The notes under the pieces: generated by a model | Told to the model about the DNA's origin: nothing | Database searches by the model: none | The model's input: the letters and a program-made list of their open reading frames with translations, nothing else | Shown here: in pieces, positions 21,031 through 32,665 of the stretch | Layout: each line of letters opens with the position of its first letter | Numbering within the stretch: the first letter of the stretch is position 1 | Translations under genes and position numbers: made by a program | DNA from: Ahaetulla prasina | Lineage: Eukaryota; Chordata; Lepidosauria; Squamata; Colubridae | DNA length: 64,000 nucleotides | Reading direction: 5' to 3' | Assembly (NCBI RefSeq): GCF_028640845.1 | Contig: NC_080539.1 | Coordinates: 297,831,516 to 297,895,515, forward strand

Positions 21031-21403
21031 TTCTATAGAATAGAATAGAATAGAATTTTTTATTGGCCAAGTGTGATTGGACACACAAGGAATTTGTCTT
21101 GGTGCATATGCTCTCAGTGTACATAAAAGAAAAGATACGTTCATCAAGGTACAACATTTACAACACAATTGATGATCAATATAGCAATATAAATCATAAG
21201 GATTGCCAGCAACAAGTTATAGTCATACAGTCATAAGTGGAAAGAGATTGGTGATGGGAACGATGAGAAGATTAATAGTAGTGCAGATTCAGTAAATAGT
21301 CTGACAGTGTTGAGGGAATTATTTGTTTAGCAGAGTGATGGCCTTCGGGAAAAAACTGTTCTTCTGTCTAGTTGTTCTGGTGTGCAGTGCTCTATAGCGT
21401 CGT
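21031..21403 (-). mobile_element. CR1/L3-like LINE (Snake1 type), 3' end, antisense
   Basis: Plus strand begins (GAATA)n, then ATTGGCCAAGTGTGATTGG, and ends at TGCAGTGCTCTATAGCGTCG. It is the reverse of the 3' ends at 17262 and 30100-30506. The (AATAG)n at its edge is the family's tail repeat. Confidence 0.88.
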
Positions 21404-21404
21404 T

Positions 21405-21486
21405 CTATAGTATACATCTACTATTTTACGCTCTATAGTATACATCTACTATTTTACGCTCTATAGTATACATCTACTATTTTATG
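21405..21486. repeat. 28-bp tandem repeat, three units
   Basis: Units start at 21405, 21433 and 21461; each begins CTATAGTATACATCTACTAT. The array sits exactly at the 5'-truncation point of the antisense Snake1-type LINE. Confidence 0.93.
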
Positions 21487-22217
21487 TCTAGGGATTTCCC
21501 TCCTCCTCCAAAGTTTCATTCTAGTTTTGTTTCTCTTTTTTTCTTCCCTGGAAGGACTATTTCATTTTTATACTTTCTTCTTTCCCAATGGCTTCCTATC
21601 AAACTGTCTGTAAGACCACCACACAATGGGGTTGGTATCTGTTTATATAGATGGAAAGCCACCCACAATAAATTTCTTTCATTATAAATAATAACAAACC
21701 ATAAAATATTTCGGGAATCATAGAAATTACCGGTGGTGTTAGCAAAGGAGCATTGGTTGTAGAATATAGCTTTTCATGTACCTGCCTTCTTGGTTAAGAA
21801 GTATTCTATGGAGGCAGTTTGCAAATGGCAAGGAGGCTTTTGCCTATATGCCAAATAACATGATTAAGATCTATGATTAGGCAGTTTGGGTGAAAACATG
21901 GCTCTTAATCTTTGCCTGTCAGTTCTAATAAACACAGTTGGTCCAGATAATTGTAATTTGATATGATAATAATCAAATGAAGAGATTCTCAGGATTCTAG
22001 CAAGATGCAGGGTTCACAACGTTTATTGGGATTACTAAATTAATCCAACTTCAAGCAAAGTGATCCAGAAGATTCCGAACTTACTACAGTGGGATAACAT
22101 TTCCTCCCACTGCTGGGTTTGCTAAACATTCCCCATCAAACTTAATTTACAAGGAGATCTAATGCAATTTCTTTCGTCATCCTTTCCCTGGTCACCTGAC
22201 CATGATTTGCAGCCCTT
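21487..22217. other. Unassigned DNA
   Basis: No gene or recognisable repeat. Confidence 0.5.
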
Positions 22218-22412
22218 TTTTTTTTGGCTGGTTTGCATAATTCACTTAACAATTGTGTGATTCACTTGGTGACCACATGATTTGCTTAATAACCACCATA
22301 AAAAAGTAGAAAAATCGGGTCTGGTTAGGCGATGCCTCAACTTACAACTACAATGATTTATGGCTGAAATCCCAGTCCCAATTGTGGTTGTGAATTGAGG
22401 ACTTCCTGTTCT
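22218..22412. mobile_element. Tigger-like MITE fragment
   Basis: CACTTAACAATTGTGTGATT, TTGCTTAATAACCACCATA, CCTCAACTTACAACTACAAT and GAATTGAGGACTTCCTG match parts of the copies at 13592 and 20608. It is rearranged and lacks one intact end. Confidence 0.6.
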
Positions 22413-22419
22413 TAATAAC

Positions 22420-23345
22420 CCGAGCCTAAATGGTAAAGAATTAAAGAAGGGAAGAACCTGAAACTTTTATCCCTTCCTCTATCAGTTTTTCATTTTTCTG
22501 AACGACAAAGGTGCATAACTTTTACTTCAGTCCATTTTTTTAAAAAAAGCATCAATCTTATAACTAATCATTTATATTACATTGATGCTTATGATGAGCA
22601 GTCTGGATTATATATGATCTACTTGAGACAAGGTTGGGCGCAGCTATCACAAGACTCTTCATTAAAACTATTGGCAAAGCCAGGCAAGGTCATTTGGGAA
22701 AGCAACTATCAATCTCTATTTGGTTGATGTGCTTAATATGATTAGCTTGATTCTCAGCTAAGGTTAACATTGTTTGTCATTACAAAATGTTGACCACCAA
22801 ATATGATTTTTTTTTTCAAGGGAAGGGATTAATTTTCAAAGATTTTAAGATTACATAGCACCATGCATTGTAATATGTGTATATAGGCAGAATGTACTTT
22901 GTTGTGGTCAGAAGCTCAACAGAAGCAGCTCACGTGAGTGACAGCTTGCATTTATTTATCCACAGCAAAAGGACATAAAGGGATCCCTATTTATTCTTCA
23001 GAATGTATTTCAGATATCATGGGAAGATACGTTGCCTATATAACTCTTATCTTGTTTATTCTAAGTATTCATAACAATAAGTTACATAATTCTTCCAAAA
23101 TTGCTCAGAAGTAAATAAGTAAAATAAATGTGTATAAGAGAGGCACCTGGGGAAGGAGGCTTTCAAATCCTATTACTCATTTTGAAGGACTAAAATGAAA
23201 GAAAATAGTAATCCAAGTCTTGAATGCATTAAGGGCAATAACCTCCAAAATCAAATTTGTGATTTAAAGATAGCACAGAAGACTGCTGAAAATGCCCTGC
23301 TATTATGTCACTGTAGTAAGCCTGGACTTGGGAAATATAAAGCCA
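22420..23345. other. Unassigned DNA
   Basis: No gene or recognised repeat. Includes short T and A homopolymer runs. Confidence 0.5.
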
Positions 23346-23632
23346 TGGTTTATATATATATATACATATTATCAGGGGTGAAATCCAGCAGGTTCTGGCA
23401 GGTTCTGAAGAACCGGTAGTGGAAATTTTGAGTAGTTCGGAGAACCAGCAAATACCACCTCTGGCTGGCCCCAGAGTGGGGTGGGAATGGAGTTTTTGCA
23501 ATATCCTTCCCCCAAGAGTGGGGAGGGAATGGAGATTTTGCAGTATCCTTCCCCTGCCATGCCCACCAAGCCATAACACGCCCACCAAGCCACGCCCACA
23601 GAACCAGTAGTAAAAAAATTTAGATTTCACCA

Positions 23633-23704
<72 letters not shown>
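23346..23704. repeat. (TA)n and (TA)n-(CA)n flanking a MITE
   Basis: (TA)n at 23348-23366, then a hAT-like MITE, then (TA)n at 23636-23664 running into (CA)n at 23665-23704. The MITE probably landed inside a pre-existing TA/CA microsatellite. Confidence 0.9.
23373..23635. mobile_element. hAT-like MITE inside a microsatellite
   Basis: 263 bp, ends CAGGGGTGAAATCCAGCAGG and TAGATTTCACCACTG. The interior matches the copy at 4038-4362 (GGCTGGCCCC, TTTTGCAGTATCCTTCCCC, AAGCCACGCCCACAGAACC). The TSD cannot be judged because both flanks are (TA)n. Confidence 0.88.
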
Positions 23705-23708
<4 letters not shown>

Positions 23709-24325
23709 TCTCCTTGGGAGAAAATATGCAACGCTAAAATGGATTTGATTTCCTCCAATATTTGTATGCAAACTAATTTCATAGCAACAATGCAACAAAA
23801 TCCAGCCACATCAATCTGAAGTTCTTCACTTTAGCCAAAAGATAGTTAACCAAAAGTGAAGTGGGGAGTTCATGTCATATAACGTATCTTTAAAAGTGGT
23901 TGCACCACCACTGGTAACAAAATTAAAGACGACCTCAAATTCAGCTTAGTTCCTGTTGATTATTGAATAACCTCTTTTTACGCTTTTTGACATGAAATGG
24001 AAGTGATTAGCCACTCTTGTGTGTTTCTCTTTCCTCCAAATTTTGTTTACAATCTGTTCTTTCTTGATGATCTAAATCAAAACACTAATCACCAATGCTT
24101 AGCACTAATCACCAATCAAAATCAGCTACGTATTGCTACCTGCTACTTAAGTCTCCTTCAATTCCTACTATATCCATTTAGATACACCTATATAGTTTTC
24201 TTGGCATTACTAAAACAGTGGTTTACCAGTGATTTTTCTGGGATTTTATTTTCAATTTTCCAGTTTACTCTTCTTTCATGGTACTGTACTTCCATCCAAG
24301 AACAAACCAGATCAGATCTTGCTTA
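23705..24325. other. Unassigned DNA
   Basis: No gene recognised; ORF 23997-24326 has no known motif. Confidence 0.5.
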
Positions 24326-24665
24326 ACTTATATGATAGCAGTGTTCCAATATCTCAGGGGCTGCCACAAAGAAGAGGGAGTTGGGCTGTTCTCCAAAGCA
24401 CCTGAGGGTAGAACAAGAAGCAATGGGTGGAAACTGATCAAGGAAAGAAGCAACTTAGAACTAAGGAGAAATTTCCTGACAGTTAGAACAATTGATCAGT
24501 GGAACGACTTGTCTGCAGAAGTTGTGAGTGCTCCAACACTGGAAATTTTTAAGAAAATGTTGGATAACCATCTGTCTGAGATGGTGTAGGGTTTTCCTGC
24601 CTGGGCAGGGGGTTGGACTAGAAGGCCTCCAAGGTCCCTTCCAACTCTGTTGCTGTTATTGTTAT
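24326..24665 (+). mobile_element. CR1 LINE 3' end
   Basis: The ORF end reads [20 protein letters not shown], then [19 protein letters not shown] and IFKKMLDNHLSEMV with a stop at 24587, typical of the CR1 ORF2 C-terminus. The 3' UTR has GTTGGACTAGAAGGCCTCC and AAGGTCCCTTCCAACTCTG, then a TTGCTGTTATTG tail. 5'-truncated; the remaining coding part is intact. Confidence 0.92.
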
Positions 24666-24984
24666 ATGAAACTTTTCTTAGTTCAGGTTCAGACAAGGTG
24701 GACTATATGCTGCCATGTTTTGTGATTCATCAGTAACTCCACCATCTTTCTCTATTCCTTTCTTCCGTTTGCATGGGAACAAATGAGTATTCTCATAAGA
24801 GAAAGCAAATGATACATGATCCATTAGGTTGTGGAGGCATAAATGTCATTAAAAAAGACAAATACAGCACTCCTGCAGTTATGTAGAATTGCTATAAAAT
24901 TCCATGAAGTTGAACTTTTCCAATGTTTTTTAATTTATGAAATCAATTATGAAATCAATTATTATTTTCATTGCTTTTATCGAC

Positions 24985-25262
24985 ATTATTGCCTCTGTGG
25001 CTCAGACTGGTAAGACAGTCTGTTATTAACAGCAGCTGCTTGCAATTACTGCAGATTCAAGCCCCACCAGGCCCAAGGTTGACTCAGCTTTCCATCCTTT
25101 ATAAGGTAGGTAAAATGAGGAACCAGATTGTTGGGGGGCAGTAAGTTGACTTTGTATATAATATTCAAATGGATGAAGACTATTGCTTGACATAGTGTAA
25201 GCCACCCTGAGTCTTCGGAGAAGGGTGGGATATAAAATGCAAAATAAAATAAAAAATAAAAA
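24985..25262 (+). mobile_element. tRNA-derived SINE (type A)
   Basis: tRNA-like head (box A-like TGTGGCTCAGACTGG, box B-like GATTCAAGCCC), core AAGGTTGACTCAGC and GTAAAATGAGGAACC, tail AAGCCACCCTGAGTCTTCGG, GATATAAAATG, then an A-rich (AAAAT)n end. Confidence 0.88.
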
Positions 25263-25265
25263 AAA

Positions 25266-27382
25266 TTATACTGCAGATAAATATGTAGGCTTCCTTTCCC
25301 TGGCCAGTATTAGATGATTCTTTAACTGCACAGTAGAATAATTCAAATGAATAACTTAGCCTGCCATTCTAGTAGTTGTTGCTGCTGTTGTTAAGTTACA
25401 CTTGTGACCCACTAATCATTTCCATCATTTGCTATTATTTATTTTTGGTCCTCAATTAATCTAATTAATTTTGTTAACTTTTCTTATTAAAACTTTGTTC
25501 TTGGACTGTGAGTAGAAAAGGTTATATTTCCAAATGTAGAGGAAAACTTACTCTGAGTCTCTAGTATTAGTAGAAAATTATGAAAAATAACTTAGAATCA
25601 TAGTTGATTCAGGCAGAATAAGTTTCAGGACCATTTATGACAAGAAGCATTAAATCATTGTTCTCCAGATTCAGGGCTATTATTAATCACTTAATAGACA
25701 AGATTAATGTTTGGTTATCACTGCACAGTTGTTTCATGTGAACTAGTAATGGGAATTAATCTCAATAGTGAAGCAAGAAATAAGTGCTCTATCACTAGAT
25801 ACTCCTGATACTGGATGCTACAATCCAGTTGGCAGGCAAGAAGTGAGATAGGAATTAATAGGAAGGAAAGAATAAATCTCTTCCAGTTCTGGGACAGACA
25901 TACATTATTTGTTAGCCAAGGGATTGTTGAGAAACCAGGATATCTCTGAAAGTTGTGGCTCCATGATCTACCACAAAAAGACATTTTCAATGTTAGGCTT
26001 CCTGTCTGTAGGAAGAACAGAAGTAGAAAGAAGTTTCAGATTCAAGATTTCTATCTCCAGCATCAGAGTTCTATCACTGTACTGGAAAATAGAATCAAAA
26101 GCAACAATTTATGGTTAAAACCAAAATAGTGATCAAGTTACCAGTTGATTTTTTAAAAGAAAGTGGATTTAATAAATATATATTTTATACTAATCAATAT
26201 ACATTTGAGTTTTGATAATTATTTTTATGTTTGTTGTGCCCAAGATGAGTTCAAGAAATTCAACCAGATAATCCTCAAAAATCTCTCGTGTTTTTCATCG
26301 GATGAGTGTACTATGAAAGTGACTCTTCAGAAAGTCGTTAGTTTAAGTCTACTATTACTGAATCCTGAATAGAAGAATTATTTTTTTTGTTATTGACTAT
26401 TTTCTACAACAGTAGAATTAAAATGTGTGTTTTCAACAGTTGGGTTCTTTTTTGTGGCATGAAGCACTAGTTCCTTCATGTAACAAAAGCTTTTCCCAAA
26501 TTACTTTGCAATCTGATTAGTGAGAAAAGCTCCTTCTTCACAGCGTGCCTGAGAAGATTTACCTCTAGTTAATTAAAGATCATCTCAGCGTTTTGTATTT
26601 TTGTTATTTCACATACGATGAGAGGTGCTTTCTTAATGTGGAATTGATAAGAACCCAACAGGAGGTAACCACAGAGAGGTGAGGAATGGGGAAGTGAGTA
26701 GTGGGTCAGTCTGTTAGGCAGGAAAATGCCCTCTTCAGAAACCAGAGAGATTCTTCCTTCACTATCTTTCACATTATGTCAGAGTATCTGACAGTCTTTA
26801 GAGCTTTAGATCTAATGCTGTTTTAAGATGAAAGCTACCTGGAATGATCAGTGAATCAGTCATCTTTCTCAAACAGTTTTATTCCCCGCCATGCACCATT
26901 TCCTCCTATTTGATGAAAGCAATATATTTTCCACATCAGTCTTAAATTTATTTCAGAAGAAATACAACTAATGACTAATGCAGGACTATGATATAAAGGC
27001 TAGTTCCAGTTTCAGTTATCAGGGCCTATATTACCTGGATATTACACAAGCACAAGAAAATCACTTAATCATTTATTTAAAAGAATCAGAACCCAGAATT
27101 TAAAGTTTTATCTATAACTAATGCACAAATATCGGTTTCATGGATAACAGGGCTCTGATCTAGCAAATAATATCACATGGGAAAAAATATTTTTAGGTAA
27201 GGACTTCAGATAAATCCTCATGTTGACCAACAACTCAATAAAATAAGGGCAGATTAACTAGTTATCAGAATGGGCAATCTAGAGCATTTCTGTATCTGAT
27301 GCTAGTCTTTCTTTCTGTCCCACATTTACTGAAAGGCAGTAAATAGTAATACAACAGTAAACAAATACTTACATACATAAAA
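25266..27382. other. Unassigned DNA
   Basis: About 2.1 kb without a gene or recognised repeat. ORFs at 25718-25990, 25909-26118 and 26163-26372 show no known motif. Confidence 0.5.
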
Positions 27383-27720
27383 TAAAGGTAAAGTTTCCCC
27401 TCGCACATATATGCTAATTGTTCCTGACTCTAGGGGGCGGTGCTCATCTCCACTTCAAAGCCGAAGAGCCAGCGCTGTCTGAAGACATCTCCATGGTCAT
27501 TTGGCTGGAATGACTAAATACCAAAGGCGTACGGACCACTGTTACCTTCCCACCAAAGTGATCCCTATTTTTCTATTTGCATTTTTTATGTGCTTTCGAA
27601 CTGCTAGATTGACAGAAGTTGGGACAAGTAATGGGAGCTCACCCCGTTACGCGGCACTAGGGATTCAAACTGCTGAACTTTCGATTGATAAGTTTTAGCC
27701 ACTGAGCCACAGCATCCCCA
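27383..27720 (-). mobile_element. Sauria SINE
   Basis: Reverse copy: the minus strand starts with the tRNA-like head (GGATGCTGTGGCTCAGTGGC, box B-like GTTTGAATCCC), then GTAACGGGGTGAGCTC, CACTTTGGTGGGAAGG, ACAGCGCTGGCTCTTCGGC and GAGATGAGCACCGCCCCC, ending in the BovB-like tail (plus strand AAAGGTAAAGTTTCCCC). Sauria SINEs rely on BovB enzymes, which fits the BovB copies here. A second copy is at 55647-55998. Confidence 0.9.
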
Positions 27721-27781
27721 TACATATATACATATACATATACATACATACATACATACATACATACATACATACATACAT
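27721..27781. repeat. (CATA)n microsatellite
   Basis: About 60 bp of TACA/CATA repeats between the head of the Sauria SINE and the solo LTR. Confidence 0.95.
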
Positions 27782-27786
27782 GGAAC

Positions 27787-28323
27787 TGTAGGAATTTAGC
27801 ACCCACCCCCCTCCTAGAAGAATGAAATATTTTAGAAAATATTTAAAAAGGCAGAATATATTTCCCTGGATGAGAAATGGAGAAACATGTTTTAAAGACA
27901 AAGCAGCTCCCTGCAACTTCCTGCCACCCCCCACCTTTGTCAATGGGCCATTAAAGCTTCAGCCAAGCTCACTCAATCCCCCCACCTTCCTCAATGGACC
28001 ATCATTTGCAACACAATAGAACAGAAACTCACCACATGGCAAGGCTCAGGCAAGCTTGAGGGACAACCTACAATGTTAGCTAAGACCCCTAGACCACCTG
28101 GGAGTCTGACAACCAATCAGGATACTCTTCCTGTGCCCCAGAAAGTTCAAAGCTCAGAAAAAGCATAAAGCCAGGGAGCACACAGGATCTCAGCCCTTTT
28201 CTGTTCAGGATCTCAAGTCATGTGATCCTGACCACCATTAAACCATCTTTCCAAGCAGTCTCCATGTTTCCAGTGTCTTTGTCCCCACTTGGAACTGAAC
28301 CCAGATGGATATTTCTTCCAACA
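27787..28323 (+). mobile_element. Solo LTR, ERV-like (family 2)
   Basis: 537 bp starting TGTAGGAATTTAG and ending ATTTCTTCCAACA, flanked by a perfect 4-bp TSD, GAAC (27783-27786 and 28324-28327). CCAAT at 28113-28117, TATA-like CATAAA at 28164-28169, and ATTAAA polyadenylation-like signal at 28237-28242 give a credible U3-R-U5 order. U3 has a near-tandem pair of CCCCCCACCTT...CAATGG.CCAT units about 50 bp apart (27928 and 27978), as in viral enhancers. A 4-bp TSD and LTR of this size suggest a class I (gamma-like) ERV; no internal sequence remains. Confidence 0.8.
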
Positions 28324-28339
28324 GAACTAAAGGGTTGTA

Positions 28340-28467
28340 AAAAAATTTTGAATCCTGAAATAAGCGCTTGGCCTTATTGCCATGCATTCAAAAGCCCAAT
28401 TGGGGTTATTATCAGGGGATGTCTTATTTTGGGGGAAACAGTGTGTGTGTGTGTGTGTGTGTGTGTA
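28340..28467. repeat. Possible MITE end plus (GT)n
   Basis: AATAAGCGCTTGGCCTTATT and AAGCCCAATTGGGGTTATTA, then GATGTCTTATTTTGGGGG, resemble a squamate MITE with AATAAGCCC-type motifs. (GT)n fills 28441-28467. Boundaries and family are uncertain. Confidence 0.35.
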
Positions 28468-28469
28468 TA

Positions 28470-29195
28470 ACATGACCCTTTAGTTCCTTTTATTTGAGGT
28501 GGAATTGGGGCAATTGAATGTAGCTGAGTGTTTACTGCCCGAATGCCCTTCCTGATGCCTCTGCAGAGTTCATAGTAGATATTTTCTCTTTGTATCCTGA
28601 GAGAGAAGCATCTGCTGCTGCCTAGGATTGAATTGTCAACCTTTTGAGTGGGAGGCAAGAGTCTTCTTTCATTCCTTTTCCTTCTACCTTGCTAATCAGA
28701 TCATTTTTATTGTAAACAAAAAAAAACACCACATGTTCCCCAAATAATTTGCCTACTACATACATGCCTATAATACCTGTATGTTTTTTTCAAAAACAAA
28801 TAACTCAATGTTTTCTCATCCTATAAACATTTCCTTGGGTAATTAAGCTTCATTTTTAACCCAAGATTCCCATAGCTTCAAGCAATACTTTTAAAGTGTC
28901 TTTTCACTACTTATCCTTCTGTCTCTCAAAATGTATGTGCTTGCTTTATTCTAAGGTAGTCTTTTGTTTGAATTTCTGTTAATTAGACAGAACAAAGGAT
29001 GTTTAATGAGAACAATTAGCCCCATTGTGTTGGCCACATCCTTTTCCTATTCTAGATTTTTTTTTTAGATGGTGATCTTGAGGTTCCTGGATTGTCCATA
29101 AAACTACTGTACTTATCTTAGCAGAATGGAAACACTAAATATCTTCAGATCATCCCAGAGAAATTTGTGACTAGGCCATAATTTTGCTACAGTGA
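28470..29195. other. Unassigned DNA
   Basis: No gene or clear repeat recognised up to the LINE at 29200. Confidence 0.5.
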
Positions 29196-29199
29196 GCAC

Positions 29200-30506
29200 C
29201 TCCAGGGATTTTATCGTCAACCTCTATTCCTTAGGATTATACAACATCTTGAGTCTCCAAAGACCTATGTAAGGGTCCCCTTTGTAGACTTTAGTTCAGA
29301 ATTCAATGCCATCATTCCAGACACTCTTCTAACTAAGCTAAACCAGTTACAGGTACCTGAACACACTTGTAAGTGGATCACAAGCTTCCTAACAAACAGG
29401 AAGCAGCAGGTGAAGCTAAGCAAGATCACATCAGATACCTGTACAATTAGCACAGGGGCCCCCCAGGGCTGTGTGCTCTCCCCACGTCTCTCTGTATACC
29501 AATGACTGCAACTCCAACGATCCATCCGTCAAGCTACTGAAGTTCGCAGATGACACAACAGTGATTGGTCTCATTCGAGACAATGACGAATCCGCATATA
29601 GACGAGAGGTCGAACGACTAGCCTTGTGGTGCAACCAAAACAATCTGGAACTGAACATGCTCAAAACTGTAGAAATGGTGGTAGACTTTAGGAGAAACCC
29701 TTCCATACTTCCACCTCTCACAATACTAGACAACACAGTACCAACAGTAGAAACCTTTACATTTCTAGGTTCTATCATATCGCAAGATCTAAAATGGACA
29801 GCTAACATCAAAAACATCATCAAAAAAGGACAACAAAGAATGTTCTTTCTGCGCCAACTCAGTAAGTTCAAACTGCCCAAGGGGCTGCTGATACAGTTCT
29901 ACAGAGGAATTATTGAGTCTGTCATTTGCACCTCTATAACCATCTGGTTCGGTTCTGCAACCCAACAAGAAAGACACAGACTTCAGAGGATAATTAGAAC
30001 TGCAGAAAAAATAATTGCTACCAACCTGCCTTCCATTGAGGACCTGTATACTGCACGAATCAAGAAGAGGGCCGTGAAAATATTTACAGATCCCTCACAT
30101 CCAGGACATAAACTGTTTCAACTCCTACCCTCAAAACGATGCTATGGAGCACTGCACACCAGAACAACAAGACACAAGAACAGTTTTTGCCCGAAGGCCA
30201 TCACTCTGCTAAACAAATAATTCCCTCAACACTGTCAAACTATTTACTAAATCTGCACTACTATTAATCTTGTCATCGTTCCCATCACCAATCTCTTTCC
30301 ACTTATGACTGTATGACTATAACTTTGTTGCTGGCAATCCTTATGATTTATATTGATATATTGACCATCATTTGTGTTGTAAATGTTGTACCTTGATGAA
30401 GGTATCTTTTCTTTTATGTACACTGAGAGCATATGCACCAAAACAAATTCCTTGTGTGTCCAATCACACTTGACCAATAAAAAATTCTATTCTATTCTAT
30501 TCTATT
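29200..30506 (+). mobile_element. CR1/L3-like LINE (Snake1 type), RT and 3' end
   Basis: The longest copy of this family in the window: RT from the FSSEFNAIIPDTLL region to the ORF stop at 30218-30220, then a 3' UTR ending CACACTTGACCAATAAAAAA and (TTCTA)n (30483-30507). This pentamer is (AATAG)n on the other strand, the microsatellite known to be seeded by Snake1 CR1/L3 LINEs in advanced snakes. 5'-truncated. The tail resembles those at 17262, 21031 and 49721. Confidence 0.9.
29471..30220 (+). pseudogene. Snake1-type LINE RT, C-terminal 249 codons
   Basis: RT fragment with the catalytic box KFADDTTVIGLI (residues about 24-35), then NLELNMLKTVEMVVDFRR, TFLGSIISQDLKW, QQRMFFLRQLSKFKLPKGLL, IESVICTSITIWFGSAT and the C-terminal DPSHPGHKLFQLLPSKRC, ending SFCPKAITLLNK. 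The N-terminal neighbour (TISTGAPQGCVLS, about 29440-29480) is in another frame, so one indel separates the two. The catalytic FADD is intact. Non-functional because of truncation and frameshift. Confidence 0.9.
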
Positions 30507-30509
30507 AAG

Positions 30510-31345
30510 AAAGTTCAGTGGGTCTGATGTAAAAAGAAACACACCCTGGGTAATGGCAGTACATTGCATGTATCTCCTTGGTGGTGGGATGGAAGCAATA
30601 CTGTGTTCACTTGCAAGGCAGATTCTAAGTTATAGAACTTAGTTTTCATAGAACAACATGAATGTATTTGAGTAAATCTGGGTTTTGGTGATACTTGGGA
30701 TATGCTAGTCCAAATAAACTGGGTGTTATTGTTTTAACAGCAAGATATGCATCATCTGGTTAGGGTTCAGCTAAGATAGTTAAACTAGTCTTTTCCCCCT
30801 CTAGCGAAGAAAAGTGTTTTAATTTTGAAGCCACTGATATTAGAATCCCCATTTTTTACCATTTCCCCCCTGAGGATTTACTAGATTGTTACTGTTTATG
30901 TTGTATGTTGATTATTTTTAATTTACATTGACAAGAAATTGTATATCTTTCAAAGTCTGATTTAATTGAAGCAGTTTTTCAATTATGGATGATTGAGATG
31001 ATGGTGATGGTGATGGTGATGATGATTTTCTTGGGCAATCTTTTTTCCTACTAAATATTTAAAAACGTTGAACAAATCTGACCAGATTTAGATTTTTAAA
31101 TCAAATTGCCTCATTAAATTGAAACTGTCTATAAGCTATTTCCCTGTCCTATGAAGGAGAGGCTGATTGCCCTTCTCATCCTATCTGTGCCTCAGAGAGC
31201 CTACGGATTATAATTGTCATGAGTCTGTTTATTGTTATTAGAAATAATGTCTATGACTCAACAAAATCACCAGGATTGTTTCCCAAGAGACAATGTGTCA
31301 TTTCTTCTTGAGTGAATTCAATTTTCTTCATTTAGCAAAGGACTT
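30510..31345. other. Unassigned DNA with a short (GATGGT)n
   Basis: No gene recognised. A (GATGGT)n-like tract lies at about 30985-31025. Confidence 0.55.
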
Positions 31346-31349
31346 TTAT

Positions 31350-31955
31350 TTTATTTTTTTATAAAAAAGTTTTATTTTTACAATCATATCCAACAGCTCA
31401 TTCAATGTACAGTGATATACAATTAGTCGGGCTTGCCCAGTCACCACCCCACTTTTAACTCTCTTCCCTCTTCTACCTTCTTCTACTTTCCAGACCTTCC
31501 TCTCCTTCTCTTATCTACATCCTCTCCTCCCTCCACCCTACACATTCCTTCTCCCTCTTCTACCCCTCTTCCTTCCTCTTCTCCCTCTTCTACCCCTCTT
31601 CTCCTCTTTCCTACCTCCTACTCTCTCCTCTTTTCTCCCTCCCCACCGTTCTAAAATGGTAACTGGGCAGACCCGACCCTACATTAATTATATTTATACA
31701 TCTTCAATAATCCCTGTACATTAACCATCACTCCATCCTCTACCCTCAACCCCCCCATTCCCTCCCCTTACCCCCCCCCTCACCCCGACTTCCCAGAACA
31801 AAATGCAGGGTATCAAAACTAACAATCATAATCCAAAATAAATCCTAAATTATAATCTCTAGTCACTCCACACATAATCACACTCTCAATTCCCCTCTCC
31901 TTCAGAAATATATCTAATACAAAATATTTCCTAAATTTACAAAGGATGTTTATAT
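31350..31955 (-). mobile_element. L1-like LINE 3' end, antisense
   Basis: Reverse relative of 12380-12955. The plus strand starts with a T-rich end (AAAAAAGTTTTATTTTTAC), then GTCGGGCTTGCCCAGTCACC, a long C/T-rich tract (31460-31645), GACTTCCCAGAACAAAATGC and ATAATCTCTAGTCACTCC. The C/T tract is the complement of a G-rich L1-type 3' UTR. The Ser/Pro-rich ORF 31433-31654 is a shadow of this tract. Confidence 0.75.
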
Positions 31956-32078
31956 CAGCATTTCTCAATCTTGGCAACTCTCAAATGTGAGGACTCCCAA
32001 CTCCTGAAATTCCCCAGCTAACCAGTTCTGAGAGATGGAGTGCACACATCTAAATGTTGCCAAGGTTGAGAAACACTG
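31956..32078. mobile_element. Palindromic MITE (CAGTGTTTCTCAACC type)
   Basis: The left end CAGCATTTCTCAATCTTGGC and the right end GCCAAGGTTGAGAAACACTG are inverted copies. No clear TSD. A half copy lies at 37917-37985. Confidence 0.75.
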
Positions 32079-32083
32079 CTCTT

Positions 32084-32657
32084 ACAGGGCAGAGTTGCTT
32101 CTATAACTTTATTGGCAGTATTTCAGCTACAATATCTTATCTAAAAGATTCATATATTTTTCTAAGAAAATCCTTCTCCTGCTTGCCTCTGTTGTCATAA
32201 TCTCACACATGTTAGATGCATAAGAGAAGGTCAATGTATCCTTAGCAAAACTGAGGAAACCCTGTTGCAAGGGAAGTATTTATAAATATTTAGAAGTTGT
32301 TAGCCAGATTACTGGGTCTCACATTGTTAAAACCATTAAAGTGCATGCAATTAGCCTTTATATTTTTGAATATAGTTCGTTTGAGAGTCAGTTATCCATG
32401 CATATCTCACCTCTCCCACCTCTTACTACTTTAACTTAACCTTTCGGAAGTGATAAAGAACAGTGTCTGATGAGATATGAAAAAACTATGGGACTTGAAT
32501 AACAATTTATAAACCACTGTTTATCTGTTGTTAAAAATAACCGAATGCATTATCTTTTCAGCTATTCTTCAAATTATTTTTTTCTTTCTTAAAAATGTAT
32601 GAGTAATGGGAACCAGAGGATAGCGGAACCAGTGACCCAGAGAAAACCTAATACATG
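32084..32657. other. Unassigned DNA
   Basis: No gene or known repeat recognised. Confidence 0.5.
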
Positions 32658-32665
32658 GGTTTAGG

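Noticed and set aside
20677..21168. 163-codon minus-strand ORF
   Set aside because: It crosses from a Tigger-like MITE into a Snake1-type LINE 3' UTR, so it is a chance frame over two elements.
23229..23798. 189-codon minus-strand ORF
   Set aside because: Made of microsatellite and MITE sequence only.
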